A stretch of 64,000 nt of DNA from Ctenosaura bakeri (GCA_948474755.1 CAOLHI010001008.1:496001-560000), one strand, 5' to 3'. Shown: positions 36,726-47,800, counted from the first letter of the stretch. The notes: generated from the sequence alone by a model not told the origin. A program made the numbers and translations.

Positions 36726-38363
36726 CAAGAAAATAGCACGACATACTATTAAAAACCAAGCTCAGTGAGCTTCCAAAAGCCTTACAGCATAAGAATGTTT
36801 TGACTTGCTAACAAGGTAAGAGGAATCTAGCTAAAGAGACTGGAGAAAATGATTTTTTATTGAGAATTGTGCAGGGATTATAATAAAAAAAAGTGTGCCA
36901 ATGTATTTTGAAATCAGAGATAAAAGATGAGTCTGCACAAGAGTTTATGGTAAGTTGGACCCCCAATTTTGAGAATGATCATTACGTGGAAGTATGGGAC
37001 AAATGGAGAGTAAATGTATAAAAGTTCCTTTGTACAGCTGTTTAAAAGAAATTGTGCACAAGATGATGTACAGATTGCATTTAACTCCAAAGAAGTTATC
37101 AAAAATGTCTAATAATGTTTCAAGTCTATGTTGAGGTTATCAGTGTAAGGAAGGATCAGTATAAGGAAGGATCTTTCTTCATATGTGGTAGACTTGCAAG
37201 AAAATCTCACCAGAAATTTTGTTATTGGGAATTATTAATGAAGTTTATTCCATTACATTTCCACGTGGGACTGACAGTTATCGGCATGGATGGGGGACAT
37301 TAATGGCTAAAAACTTAGATTAAACATGTGGAACATAATGTTCCACAGCACTGTGCTTCTCCCCATAATACACTCCCATGGCCATTTCTTGGATGGGGAG
37401 GAGGAGACCCCCTCTCTTGAAATCTCCCTGATCTCTTTTAAGCCACTTGGTAACCTGACATAGGAAATCACTCTTTCATGGCCACATAGTTCCCCCGTGT
37501 CATCTCTTCCCTAGTTGTCTGCTTATACCCCTTAGGATAAGAAAGAGACTTGGAGGTGCCTACAGCTTAATGGAGAATTACAATTAAGCCTTATTTGGGC
37601 ATCGTTGGCTCTTAGAAGAATAAGCACAAGAAGAAGAGGAGTGTATTAACCATACCCCCTCTCATTGTACATTTATATTGCTTTTGCCATGCAGAGAACA
37701 ATTTCCCAAACAAGATAGTTGAACATCCACGTGAGCCAGAAATCTGCATTTGTCCTGAACTGGATTGTGTGGAGACCATTCACACACCATAGTGGATCTC
37801 CTCTTCAAAAAACTAACCTTTATATAAGGAAATGCATGAGGTAGAAAAGAAACTAGAGTATTCCACTGGATCAAATGCTTATTCAATTTTATCCATCCAT
37901 TTTATTTGCTCAAATATTTGCTCTATACAGAATTTCTTGGTGGCTCAGATTCAGCAATGCTTGAACAAAGCTTTGGGTGGTATTAAGAGTTACAGATGAA
38001 CAAATATTCAGTTTAAATTTTGCCCAGCTTATCCCTTTTTAAAGTTAATTTTGCACACCAGTCTATTTAAAAAGAAAGGAAAGGAAAGGAAAGGAAAGGA
38101 AAGGAAAGGAAAGGAAAGTATACATTTTCACGTGTATTGCCACTTATATACATATTTTTGTAAGCAATTTCCTACAAAGAATTAACATGATGTGTTTTAA
38201 TGTTATTTTCAGCATTATATTCATTTTCTGTGTGCTTTTCTTTAACATGCAAGCATATGTTTGTTTTGATTGAAAACTTCTTCAAAAAAGAAAAGAAAAA
38301 CAGAAAAGTTGTGCAAATTGAAGTACAAATGTGTTCTTTTGTTGTTGTCATTCACTTACTGAT
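36726..38363. other. unique AT-rich sequence with pentanucleotide microsatellite
   Basis: No gene seen. The only clear features are a 17-base tandem duplication around 37138-37172 (GTAAGGAAGGATCAGTA-like) and the microsatellite at 38071-38117. Confidence 0.5.
38071..38117. repeat. (GGAAA)n microsatellite
   Basis: About nine perfect copies of a pentanucleotide, all purine on this strand. Confidence 0.95.
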
Positions 38364-38542
38364 TTGTTGTTGCTGTTATGTGCCTTCAAGCCATTTCTGA
38401 TTTATGGCAACCCTAAGGTTAACCTGTCACAGAGTTTTCTAGGGGCTGACAGTGTGTGATGCACTCAAGGCCACCCATGGCTGAATGGGGAATTGAATCC
38501 TGGTCTTTAGGATTGTAGTCCAATGCTAGAACCACCATCTGT
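38364..38542 (-). mobile_element. Sauria-type tRNA-derived SINE
   Basis: Reversed tail TGTGCCTTCAAGCCATTTC and TTATGGCAACCCTAAGG, then GAGTTTTCTAGGGGCTGAC, and the reversed head GAATTGAATCCTGGTC and TAGTCCAATGCTAGAACC. Confidence 0.86.
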
Positions 38543-40970
38543 CATACTTATTGATTAAGGAACTAAGAATTAAATACGTTTGTTAGTTAACTACATATCC
38601 TTCCTTGATCTTTCTGCTCTACAACTTCTTACCCTGGCGTTTTTATTATTTATTTATTTTCTTCTGTAATTGGTCTCCTGAAATGAAAGTGAGCCCAATG
38701 GGGGTGAAAATGTCCAGGCAGGATATTTTAATGGGTGAGTTCATGAATACAATCAGGGTGGGATATACTATTAAGTAACATAAGCTGGCATCATCTTAGG
38801 TAGTTTGTTTTGGGCAACATGTTAGGGTTAGAGTCCTTATTAGCTACACCTTCCAAGGCTGGCTGCACCATTAGGTTGAATAAGCCAGACCGTAAGGCAG
38901 TTGGTCTGGGGTGCCATTAAAGGACAACAGTTGCTCTGTATTATTCTACTTTGTAGTAGTAGTGCTTAGTATGTTACTCCCAGGAGAAAAGCACTCTGGA
39001 GAATTTCTACCACAGAAAAAGAATAAATTTCCATATTGTGGACCTGAGTTGGAAGGGTGCTTCAGATAGCAAAATTCTTTGGGTCTGCCCTCGATGCATT
39101 AAAGCATAAATGTGGAAAGGGTGCTAGAGGGGAGCCGACAATTAGCTACTCTCATGAGAATAACGGAGTGGAAATCGATGGAAAAACATGTCATAAAGAA
39201 GTGGTGTGAAAAGGCTCTTATTAATGAGACACTCTAAGAAACCAAGCTCCATTGTGATTACAAAATTAGGTTTATCAGATGGATACCAGCTTATGCACAA
39301 AATCCACAGCACATTTCACAAATGTGTTTTTCAAGAGGAAACACAAAAGTGATGGGTTCAGCTCCACTCCTGCCCATTATTCCTTTAGTAATTAAAGGTC
39401 ACTGTAGGATTAACAGGTTTCCTAAGTGCCCAAAGAAGCATCTACAGAATGTTTGTGTGCCATCCAACTCACCTTGCAACTGGCCTATTTGGAACAAGGG
39501 GAACAAGTTGTCAAGAAGAGGAAATGCTCTAGGGACTCATACCAGCTAAAAGGCTTCTTAACAATCAGAGATCTCTCCTACCTCATTTTAAAACCTGCCA
39601 TTGGCAGAACTAAAAAGGAGGGGGGAGAGCAGGAAATATTCCTATTGTTATCAAGGAAACCTCCCTACAGACATTTTAAAAAAATTCTATTCTTCCACCA
39701 AACCAACAAAATAGCTGCTCTCATTTTTGACGTTCATATAGGAAGGTGAAAGGGCAATATTCATCTCAGCACAATGATGTATTTTTAAATAGTACTGGCC
39801 TCATTTCTTCCTAGGTATGTATCAGGAAATAAGCTCCCACCTGCCCCAGTGCTCAGCCAATAACATTCCCCCTTCTGTGCCAATGCTGGGCCAACGCCAT
39901 TTAACCATTGATTCACATTTATCCACTGCACTAGCTGAAGCAGCTTGCTTTGTCTTGCTGTATTGTAACAGCGATGCTTGAAGAATTCAATCTTTGCAGA
40001 TTCCCATAAAAACTAAATACCATTTTGGGTTTCATATGTCAAAAAAAGGCATATTCCCAGGTAAAATGAACTTAGAAATGAGTCTTTTCAGATCAAGTGC
40101 TTTCAGAAATGCACTCTTTAAAAGAGAATGAATTCAGAATTCAATAGTCTAACGTATACATTAAATGTGATTATGGTGGTACTTCTCTTTTAATAGAATG
40201 GGTCAGCATGAGGGACAATTCTCTTTCAGTTCATTTTTCAAAAGAAGTTACCAAAATTCACGTTTCTGCATACATGGGATGGAAATAATTTTTAAAAGAA
40301 GCTGGGAAAACCAAAGTTGATATATTTGTGCATCCAGCGTGAAAGCTTTGAGTGCCTAGCTCTTAAAACTGTAGGTTTGAATTTCTGTGCATTAAGCCAC
40401 ATTAGTGCTGAATTCAAGTTGACATTTCATCCTTACCTTTAACAAGTATATATTAGAGATGTAAATCTTTGACTATTTCACCCTCGCTCACTAGGCTGAA
40501 TAATTTATATAGATGTCACAGTGCTGGTGAAAACAAATATACCCAATGCTGGAGTGGGGTTTGTTCTTCCTGATTTTCAGGCCAAGGTAAGTAGCATGCT
40601 CACAATGGGGAAATTCTTTCATTTCATGCTGGCTGTTGGCCTGCCATTGTGAGATTGGCATGGGCTTTGGAGTTCCAGTGAGATCTCAGATCTCATGAGA
40701 GCCTGGAGATGTCACAAGCAATCAGGTCAAAATTAGGTTTTCTGTGGAGGTGGCTTATCATAGGCAAAATTTGTTTATTTGACTCAATATAACACAAGTG
40801 ACCTGAATACTGGTACAGAACCATAAAAGTCTTGCCACTGAATCATTCTGCCAGTAGAGGTTTTGACTGTCTGGAAACCCACTGAATAATTGAGATTTTT
40901 TTTTTTCAAAGCCTAAAATATACTGGGTGAGAGTAACACAGCCCTCTCTGTGCTAAGAATAATTGACATT
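38543..40970. other. unique interval, no gene seen
   Basis: About 2.4 kb without visible repeats. The overlapping frames at 39322-39549 and 39426-39749 lack domains. Sequence from about 39240 to 39780 is dense in non-repetitive AT-rich text. Confidence 0.45.
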
Positions 40971-41124
40971 GGCCATTTCCGCATGAGGCTGTTATAGCGG
41001 GATGATTCCACTTTCAACATCCTCTGGAATCCTGGGGTTTGCAGTTTCGGGAGGGGCCAGCCGGATTCCAGAGGATGTTGAAAGTGGAATCATCCCGCTA
41101 TAACAGCCTCGTGTGGAAATGGCC
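40971..41124. mobile_element. Near-perfect fold-back Harbinger-like MITE
   Basis: Starts GGCCATTTCC and ends GGAAATGGCC with ATT duplicated on both sides (40968-40970 and 41125-41127). The two arms of about 62 bases pair with only two mismatches near the tips (CCGCATGAGG against CCACACGAGG), leaving a loop of about 30 bases. Such a structure would form a long hairpin. The arms are those of 43625-43826, with most of the centre lost. Low divergence between the arms suggests recent origin or recent mobility. Confidence 0.93.
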
Positions 41125-41439
41125 ATTGTTGGATTTGGATTATGTTAAATGGGACTGGGGTGTCATTGTAGTTTGTAGTTGAAGAATTTACTAGAACTTA
41201 CAAATGTCTTCATATTCAGAAGGGAAAGAACCTAGGAAAAAATCAAACACAGGGGAAAAAAATGAAAACATCATTTATTTATTATTTATTTATTTATTTT
41301 TCCCCTGAGGAATGAATATGTGTGGAGTAAAACTAAATGAGCCTTTTTTTCCTATGTGATACAACCTGTCCTAGCTTTAAAAGGAGCAGAGAGAAATTTG
41401 TGACATGATAGCTAAAAGGAGGCTTCATAAGCAACAAGA
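41125..41439. other. unique sequence with (TTTA)n run
   Basis: A TTTATTTATTTATTTATT microsatellite lies at about 41273-41300. Nothing else was recognised. Confidence 0.5.
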
Positions 41440-41565
41440 GATGATGGTTTTTCCTCTGCTTATGGACTTCTGGATGCTTCTGAATCACTATCATAGGAAG
41501 CCTCATGTTAGATCAAGTGGCCTTTTGGTCCAATCCAACAGGACCTTTATATTCTCATAAATTTC
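41440..41565 (+). mobile_element. L3/CR1-like LINE 3' tail
   Basis: GTTAGATCAAGTGGCCTTTT, GGTCCAATCCAACAGGACC and a decayed CTTTATATTCTCATA end have the form of a CR1/L3-type terminus (GGTCxGATCCAGCAGGxC...TTCTTATG). No coding sequence remains. Confidence 0.5.
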
Positions 41566-41736
41566 AGATTTTGCAAGCATGCTGAGCTCCAGAGTCAACC
41601 TTAATTCTTTGGAAGATGGAGAACAGACAACTATATCATCACTTCCAGCTGGATTCAGACTTTGAGTTTATCCAGACTACACAAAAAGAGTGTGGATGCT
41701 CTAGTTCAGGGAAATGTGCTAGGAAGTACTAACTAC

Positions 41737-41860
41737 CATCAATCTTCTGTATCCATGGGTTCTGTACCCACAGATTCAACCAACCACAGCTCAAAAACAT
41801 TTTTTTAAAAAATTCCAGAAAACAAACCTTGCTTTTGTTGCACACTGAGCACTACATTGG
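41737..41860. mobile_element. Tigger-like (pogo/TcMar) DNA transposon fragment
   Basis: The text TCTGTATCCATGGGTTCTG, ACAGATTCAACCAACCAC and a following AT-rich block with AAATTCCAGAAAACAAACC match the terminal region of Tigger-type elements, whose ends typically read CTCTGTATCCGTGGGTTC...GATTCAACCAACxGC. The far end is not found. Confidence 0.6.
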
Positions 41861-42014
41861 TGTGTCGGCATATCCTTTGGTAGCCTCCTGCTGTTTCACA
41901 AATCCTCAGGCTCTCTCCTGCACATGTTTTGGTTGTTTACCCTTTTATAGAAGGGATGGCATTTTACTAAGCCATCATATGTAATGGGACTTGAGCGTCC
42001 ATGAACCAAACTCC

Positions 42015-42115
42015 AGCAAACACTAATGGCCCACTGTAATTCACCAAACCACAAATTCCAGGATTCCACTGAAAGGAGCCAAGACAATGAAAGAGAAACT
42101 GTTACACTTGCATAG
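42015..42115. mobile_element. MITE half-element (ACTACAAATCCCAGGATTCC type)
   Basis: AAACCACAAATTCCAGGATTCC, then GGAGCCAAGACAATGAAAG and GTTACACTTGCATAGTGTGG resemble the right half of a common squamate palindromic MITE. The other half is missing and no target duplication can be set. Confidence 0.45.
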
Positions 42116-42607
42116 TGTGGATTACTACCTCAGTCACGTTGTTCTTGTTCTCACTGATGTGCAGGATTAGGCTTTCCTTTGTCATCATGCTCTTCTCTGA
42201 GCTCGTTTGGTTACTGTTTTGGAGGTGGACTACTTCTAGATTCTCCCAGCCAGCACGAACTGGCTTGTGGATTCTGTAGGTTCTTTCTGGGAACAGGAAA
42301 TCCAAAAATAAACTTTCCCAAGCTTCAGTTCTTCCTGGGAACAGGCAATATGTTAAAATGCTTTAATTTTCTCAAGCTGTTATAATTTTTTTTTCAGTTT
42401 AAATTTGCATTTGTTAGAAATGCTCCCTCTTAGCTGTTTTATACATTTATTATGTATTGCATTGTCTTGCAAATCCTATTTGTATCCTTTAAGGTCATAC
42501 TGTACCATCACCTTGGGATCAGATTTTTATGAAAGAATAAATTACTTCGGTAAACAACACATTTGTAGACTGATGTACAAGCACCATAAACAAACAAACA
42601 AATACTG
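42116..42607. other. unique sequence, no gene seen
   Basis: Contains an imperfect local repeat of TTTCTGGGAACAGGAAAT and TTCCTGGGAACAGGCAAT about 44 bases apart (near 42286 and 42330). No gene seen. Confidence 0.4.
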
Positions 42608-42652
42608 TATGTAAGTAAGTATGCAAGTAAGTAAATAAGTAGATAAGTAACT
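42608..42652. repeat. (GTAA)n microsatellite
   Basis: Imperfect tetranucleotide run with GTAA, GCAA, ATAA and GATAA variants. Confidence 0.85.
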
Positions 42653-42710
42653 AGTGTACTCCTAGGGATTTTCCAGAAGCTATGGAAGTTCTGGATATTT
42701 TCTGTGTCTC

Positions 42711-42907
42711 AGAGCCAGCATGGTGTAGTAGTTTGAGCACTAAACTATAACCTTGGAGACCAGCATTTGATTCCCCACTCAACATGGAAACCTACTGGTT
42801 GACTTTGGGCACATCACACACTCTCAGCCCCAGAAAATCCCATGATAGGTTCACCTTAGGGTCACCATGAATTGGAAATGATTTGAAGGCATGCAACAAC
42901 AACAAAT
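42711..42907 (+). mobile_element. Sauria-type tRNA-derived SINE, near full length
   Basis: It begins AGAGCCAGCATGGTGTAGTA, containing the A-box-like TGGTGTAGTAG, and has the B-box-like ATTTGATTCCCC. It continues CTACTGGTTGACTTTGGGC, AGCCCCAGAAAATCCC and the Bov-B-like tail GGGTCACCATGAATTGGAAA, and ends in (AAC)n. This is the clearest full copy in the window and useful as a reference for the others. Confidence 0.9.
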
Positions 42908-43574
42908 CCCAACTTCACTTGATAGTTAAAGGTGCACAATCTTAACTTCCCTGGCTTTTGCTCTTTGTCACCAGGTGGACTGGAACAGCTGTATATATTT
43001 TAGCAGTGGCAGTTGTTCTGTGGGTAGACATTTTACTTTTCCCTCTGCCTTACTGTGAATGTGAAAGCCTATATTTAAAATGTATTCTAACAAATTCAAA
43101 CTGTTTTCTCCATGCAATCAAAGACATAATTATAAAGCCCATTTTTTTAGATGAACTAGCATTTAATGGTAATTTGTCAGGATAGGTAATGAATCTGATT
43201 TTGCTTCCCTTGAAGATGCCCAAAGGCAGGTGTCTTAAGGCTCAGCGATTTAAGATAATGAGACTCCTGGGGATACGCAGTAACAACATTAAGCACCCTC
43301 ATTACAAATCCGCAAATTCTCTGGGGATGCTTTCTGAACGAAAGCTGTCTTTGCAGGGCTGAAGGCACAACTCTTTATTACCAGTTGGTTGGATGAATTT
43401 CATTTTTCACCATAGCCAGATATTCAGCAGTGTGTGTTTGCGGGGGCGGGGGGACAATGCTAATAGGGTCATTTCAACAGGGAATCTGTAACCTGGAGAG
43501 GAGATGTTTTGAGAATGGTATGTGCCATATTCAATGTTTGGAAGTGACTAGTTACCAATAAGCAGTAACCTGTG
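42908..43574. other. unique sequence, no gene seen
   Basis: No repeat was recognised. The stretch 43160-43400 has no visible repeat or simple sequence. Confidence 0.45.
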
Positions 43575-43624
43575 GGCCTTTCCGTGCTTCACTGTCATAG
43601 TCCTATTATTCCACTCTCAACATC

Positions 43625-43826
43625 GGCCATTTCTGCACTAAGCTGTTATAGCACGATGATTCCACTTTCAACATCCTATGGAATCCTGGGGTTTGTGGTT
43701 TAGGGAGGGGAATTTAGAATTTTCAGCCGGAGAGTTCTTTGGCCTCAGTAAACTACAAACCCCACAATTCCACAGGATGTTGAAAGTGGAATAATAGCAC
43801 TATAACAATGTGGTGAGGAAATGGCC
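43625..43826. mobile_element. Palindromic Harbinger-like MITE, nested insertion 1
   Basis: A 202-bp element with ends GGCCATTTCTGCAC and GAGGAAATGGCC, flanked by ATC on both sides (43622-43624, 43827-43829). It shows the complete short-class structure: left arm CACTTTCAACATCCTATGG, GGGGTTTGTGGTTTAGGGAG, CTCAGTAAACTACAAACC, right arm CACAGGATGTTGAAAGTGG. It was inserted into a related outer copy in the same orientation. Confidence 0.92.
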
Positions 43827-43870
43827 ATCCTATGGAATCCTGAGGTTTGCAGTTTAGGGAGGGACATCTA

Positions 43871-44302
43871 GGCCCTTTTCACATGCAGTTTCTTTTGCAA
43901 GAGGGCCCCTTGAGCGTCGCATAAATGGGAGCAGCGGTCCATATGACACACTCCCATTTACGCGACACTCACGAGTCTAAAGCGGGATGCGCATGGATTT
44001 TTTTATTTTCAGCTCTGAGCCGAAAATGCTGCACAGTTGCGCAATGCTCCCGGGGCCCTTGCGCACTTACCTGCCCTGCGGTGCATCAGGTGAACCGGGC
44101 TGGTTGCACTTCCTCCCCCAGTGCAGTCTACAGCTCCCAGGCTGCACTGCGGAAGGAAGGGGCGGGGAGTTCACATGACAGCCGCATGATCGGCAACCCA
44201 GCTGCGGGAGAACGGAGGAGCAATGCGAGTGCCTTGCGCAAGAGGCTGCTTGCACGAATGGCACCCCCTACCTCCGTGAGCAGGTAACGTGCGGAAAGGG
44301 CC
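43871..44302 (-). mobile_element. Long CpG-rich Harbinger-like element, nested insertion 2
   Basis: 432 bp with ends GGCCCTTTTCACAT and GTGCGGAAAGGGCC. The flanks are CTA (43868-43870) and TTA (44303-44305), which fits a TTA duplication with one later change. TTA is also what the outer MITE family carries at this place (CTTTAGAATTC). Read on the minus strand it is the same subfamily (A) as 1-282 and 44399-44798. It carries CAGGTAAGT on the minus strand (44065-44073). It is CpG-dense and encodes no protein. Confidence 0.9.
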
Positions 44303-44398
44303 TTAGAATTCTCAGCCAGAGGGCTCTTTGACCTCAGTAAACTACAAACCCCAGAATTCCACAGGATGTTGAAAGTGGAATATGAGCGCTATAACAGT

Positions 44399-44798
44399 GG
44401 CCCTTTTCGCACCTCACCTTCTTCTGGCGCTGGGGTGCAGGGATCACACGAGCAGCCTCTGGTGAGAGGCTCTCACATCCAGGGTCCTTTGGCTCCACAT
44501 GAGCTGCCTGGTCTTGTGAGAGCCCCGCCTCTTCCTTCCACAGGGCAGCCAGGGACAGGAAGCATGATCAGCGCAGCTCCAGAGGTTCTGCATCCCAGGT
44601 AAGTGTGCGCGGGGCCCAGGAGCAATGTGTGATCCCACACAATATTTGGCTTCTAGCTAAAAATGAAAAAGTATGCAATCAGCGCCTGCTGGCCCCTGGA
44701 GCGTCATGCGATTTTGAGTGCATTGTACAGATCACTCCTCACAACTGCGCGACGCTCCAGGCGCCCTTTTGCATGAAAAATGCTGTGCGGAAAGGGCC
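44399..44798 (+). mobile_element. Long CpG-rich Harbinger-like element, nested insertion 3
   Basis: 400 bp with ends GGCCCTTTTCGCACCT and TGTGCGGAAAGGGCC, flanked by AGT on both sides (44396-44398 and 44799-44801). Same subfamily (A) as 43871-44302, but inserted in the opposite orientation. It carries CAGGTAAGT at 44596-44604 just before a GGGGCCCAGGAGC block. Removing it rejoins the outer MITE's right arm (GCTATAACAGT with GTAGTGCAGAAAGG). Confidence 0.92.
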
Positions 44799-44817
44799 AG
44801 TGTAGTGCAGAAAGGCA

Positions 44818-47800
44818 CTGTGAGTTATTCCTTCTTAGAAGCAGCTGGTGGCTATCTTGCTTGCAGGAATAGTGAATCTATTCTTGGATTCATGGTCACA
44901 GTCCAAGTTCCATACAAGCCATAGCAATTGCAGGAGGAAAAGTTGTAAAACCAAGAGTGCACTTACTGTCTTGTGGTAACCTAATCTTTGGCTGCCCCTG
45001 TCAATATCTAGAACATTACTATCATTCATTAGAATTGTAGCTGGACAAAATATAATAGCAATTCTTTTGCAATGTGACTGTTTGTTTGTTTTTTTGTTTG
45101 TTTTTTGTTGTTATTTCTATAGTTATGGTGGTGCGGTCTACCTAAATCATGGAGGAAGATCACATGCTTCGAGTGTTGTGACATCCTGTAACATATGGCA
45201 CTGCCTCTTGTTCTATTGTGGGTGTTGAAGTAAAGAAAAAATATGTTTTGTACCACAGGACAATGGCAGTACCTTGCATCCATGAAGTAAACCAAAAGAG
45301 ATACAAGCTGTATATACAAAGACATGATCCCTTGTTTTATTAAAGGTTTCAATTAGGTGTGGGAAGCTTCAGAGGATGAAGGGGGTATCTTCCTCCACAT
45401 AGATGCTGTGAGTCCCACCAACCCCTCCTGGAAAGACCAGAAGAGACCAGAAACTTTTAAAGACTTTTTTAACTACTTTTTTACAAGTAATATAGGATGA
45501 CTTGTTTTAGAAAATTATGCCATCTAGAGGATTCTGTAAGAGTGATTCTTATGTGTTTTGTAATACACACACTGGACTGGGCTGAGACATTGACAGTCTG
45601 GACTTTTCAGGGGAAGCAGAAATAGTCCAGAGGCCATGTGATTCTTGCCCATAGTGAAGGTACCCACTGTTTGGTTAGGTATGCAGTGTTTCATTAATGT
45701 TATCTTTTAACTCAGTTCTCCTCCCCAAGCTATTTAGGTCATGGAAGATATATCTAGGGACTGATGGATAGATCTGGTGCAAAGACTCACTGAATTCAGC
45801 TCCTTGGGCCCACCATGCCTCAGATTGTGGTAGAACAGATCCTCCTCAAAGACTCTAAATGTGGGATCAGCTTCCCACAAGCAGAGACGGCACTGCAGAT
45901 ACCAAAGCCTCAAGAACACCAACATTTAGCCCCCAGACAAGCTGTGGTTAGTTGGCAAGACTCAAGCCCAACAGAGAAAAAAATGTTTACCTTGCCATTT
46001 TGCTTTTCAACTGTTGCTGAAACCAAAGCAAAACAAATAAAAATCAGATGTGTCAACTGTAGCAGAAATTCCCATGTTTCATTTTTCCTGTTCATTTTTT
46101 TCTCAAGTTTGTTATGATGTGCCCAATGTAATATTAATGATTCACAGTCAGCCACTACCATACCATCTGCACTGCTGGCACACTTGTGATCGGGGACTCA
46201 GGCAGTAACATTCTGTTTTAACAACTCCTATGGTTGCCAATGGGAATCACAGGCTTACAGATCAGAGTTGGTAAATGGCTGCTGAACTGGAAATGCGTCA
46301 GAGGTCATCCTAACAGAATGTCTCTGCCAGCCCGTCTAGAAGGTACAAGCCAGTCCCTGTGACAAGCTGCTCTTCAATAAATCAGGGTGCCCTTTTAGTG
46401 CAGGAAAACATTGCAATGGGAAAAGGCTATTATGTGGAAACTGCTGCTGAGTAATGAACTACTAATAATAGTCAAGCACTAGTGCAACTCACCTAGGTTT
46501 CCCTTACCAGAAATCATCTTTTCTTTTCCATTTTGTTTTGTTTTTGTTTCTACTCTGCTATTAATTTGTCCTGATTGCTATCTTGGCAATAAAAATTTGA
46601 ACCTGTAACCTACGGAAGGTTGCTGTGCGGATATCTTGTTTCCCAGCAGAGTAATATTTAGTCGGTAAGTATTGTGTGTGAGTCTGGAAGAGAGAGTGAA
46701 TGGAAACATCCATGGTTACACTAGGGAAAACATGGATAATTTATAAAGATGAGACACATAAACTCCTTTAAATACAGAGCTTAGCTATTCCAAAGGTGTG
46801 AGCACAAACAAAAGAAGCAAAACAAGAATTTATTTTGACCAAGTGGGGTTGCTGCTTGGGGAACAGTCTTCACAGGAAATCTGGATTGTGAATCATCCAT
46901 GGTGCCAATATACTTGGTGTCAATTTTGATACATCAGTTAGAAGCACAAGAGGAGAGTGTTCTTAGTGGATTTTCCCAGGTATTCTGCTAGAGAGGTAAG
47001 ATTGGCACCTTTTTTTACTATCTTTCCATAGGCAAGTGAAGAAGGTATTGTCTTTCAGTGGGCCTTTGAAGACTGATTGCTTGAAAGTAATAAGACTTGT
47101 ATACATGCTATATTGTCTATTTGGTGTTTTCTTTTGTATGGTTATGTTTCTAAGCGGATTTAATTTTCTTGATAGTTTAATTATAATTTTTAAATTTTGT
47201 ATGGGGTGAATTTTTAGCTATGCTCATTGAAGCTATTGTAAGCCAAACAGGAAAAAAAGTGGGATGATCATGGGGTTGATGATGATATATCATCCATCAC
47301 CATCTGAACTGCCCAAATTCAAACTTTTTACAGCATATACAGGACTGTTTGTACCTGCATGCCATTCCTTTGTTAAAGACGAGAAGCAGTCACAGAGACA
47401 GACAGAGGTGGCAACTCTAAACCAGCACCAAAAATATAGTTTAACACACTTGGATGTGAAACCAAACTTCTAAGTTAAACATCCAAAGCTCTGGACATGG
47501 AAAAACAAATCTGTCTGCTTCAGTTTTTTCCACATTTTAAAAAGAACCCCAGTTTCATTTGATTCCACATATAATAATAATTATAAGTTTTGGTAATTTC
47601 TAATAAAAAAAAAAATTAACTGGAATGATTTTTTTTTTTTACCCATCCCTCTCCCTTTCAGTATTCCCCATGAGATTCCTAAGTGGTTCTGCTTATGATC
47701 TTCAGATCTGGTCGATGACAATGGCAGATCGTTAGGGCTGAAGGAAGACTCAACCATCAGTCAGATCAGAATCTGTAGCCCAAATCTAGTAGGTAGTTCC

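Larger units (their letters stand above)
43575..44817. mobile_element. Old Harbinger-like MITE split by three later insertions
   Basis: The outer element starts GGCCTTTCCGTGC and ends GTGCAGAAAGGCA. Its body occurs in four pieces: 43575-43624, 43827-43870, 44303-44398 and 44799-44817. Read in order they follow the same layout as the intact relative at 43625-43826 (CCACTCTCAACATC, GAATCCTGAGGTTTGCAG, CTCAGTAAACTACAAACC, GATGTTGAAAGTGG). The right terminus has lost its last C, and its target duplication is unclear (CTGTG occurs just outside both ends). Confidence 0.85.

Noticed and set aside
42711..42790. A functional tRNA gene in the SINE head
   Set aside because: A and B box-like motifs are present but a cloverleaf with an acceptor stem cannot be formed. 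The head continues directly into the SINE body.
43925..44287. 120-codon frame
   Set aside because: Entirely within a CpG-rich non-coding transposon. It is not shared in phase with the sister copies.
10307..44798. Assigning the GGCC-ended elements to hAT transposons
   Set aside because: hAT elements make 8-bp duplications. Several copies here show agreement of only three flanking bases, and TTA, ATT, TGA, AGT and ATC recur as matched pairs.
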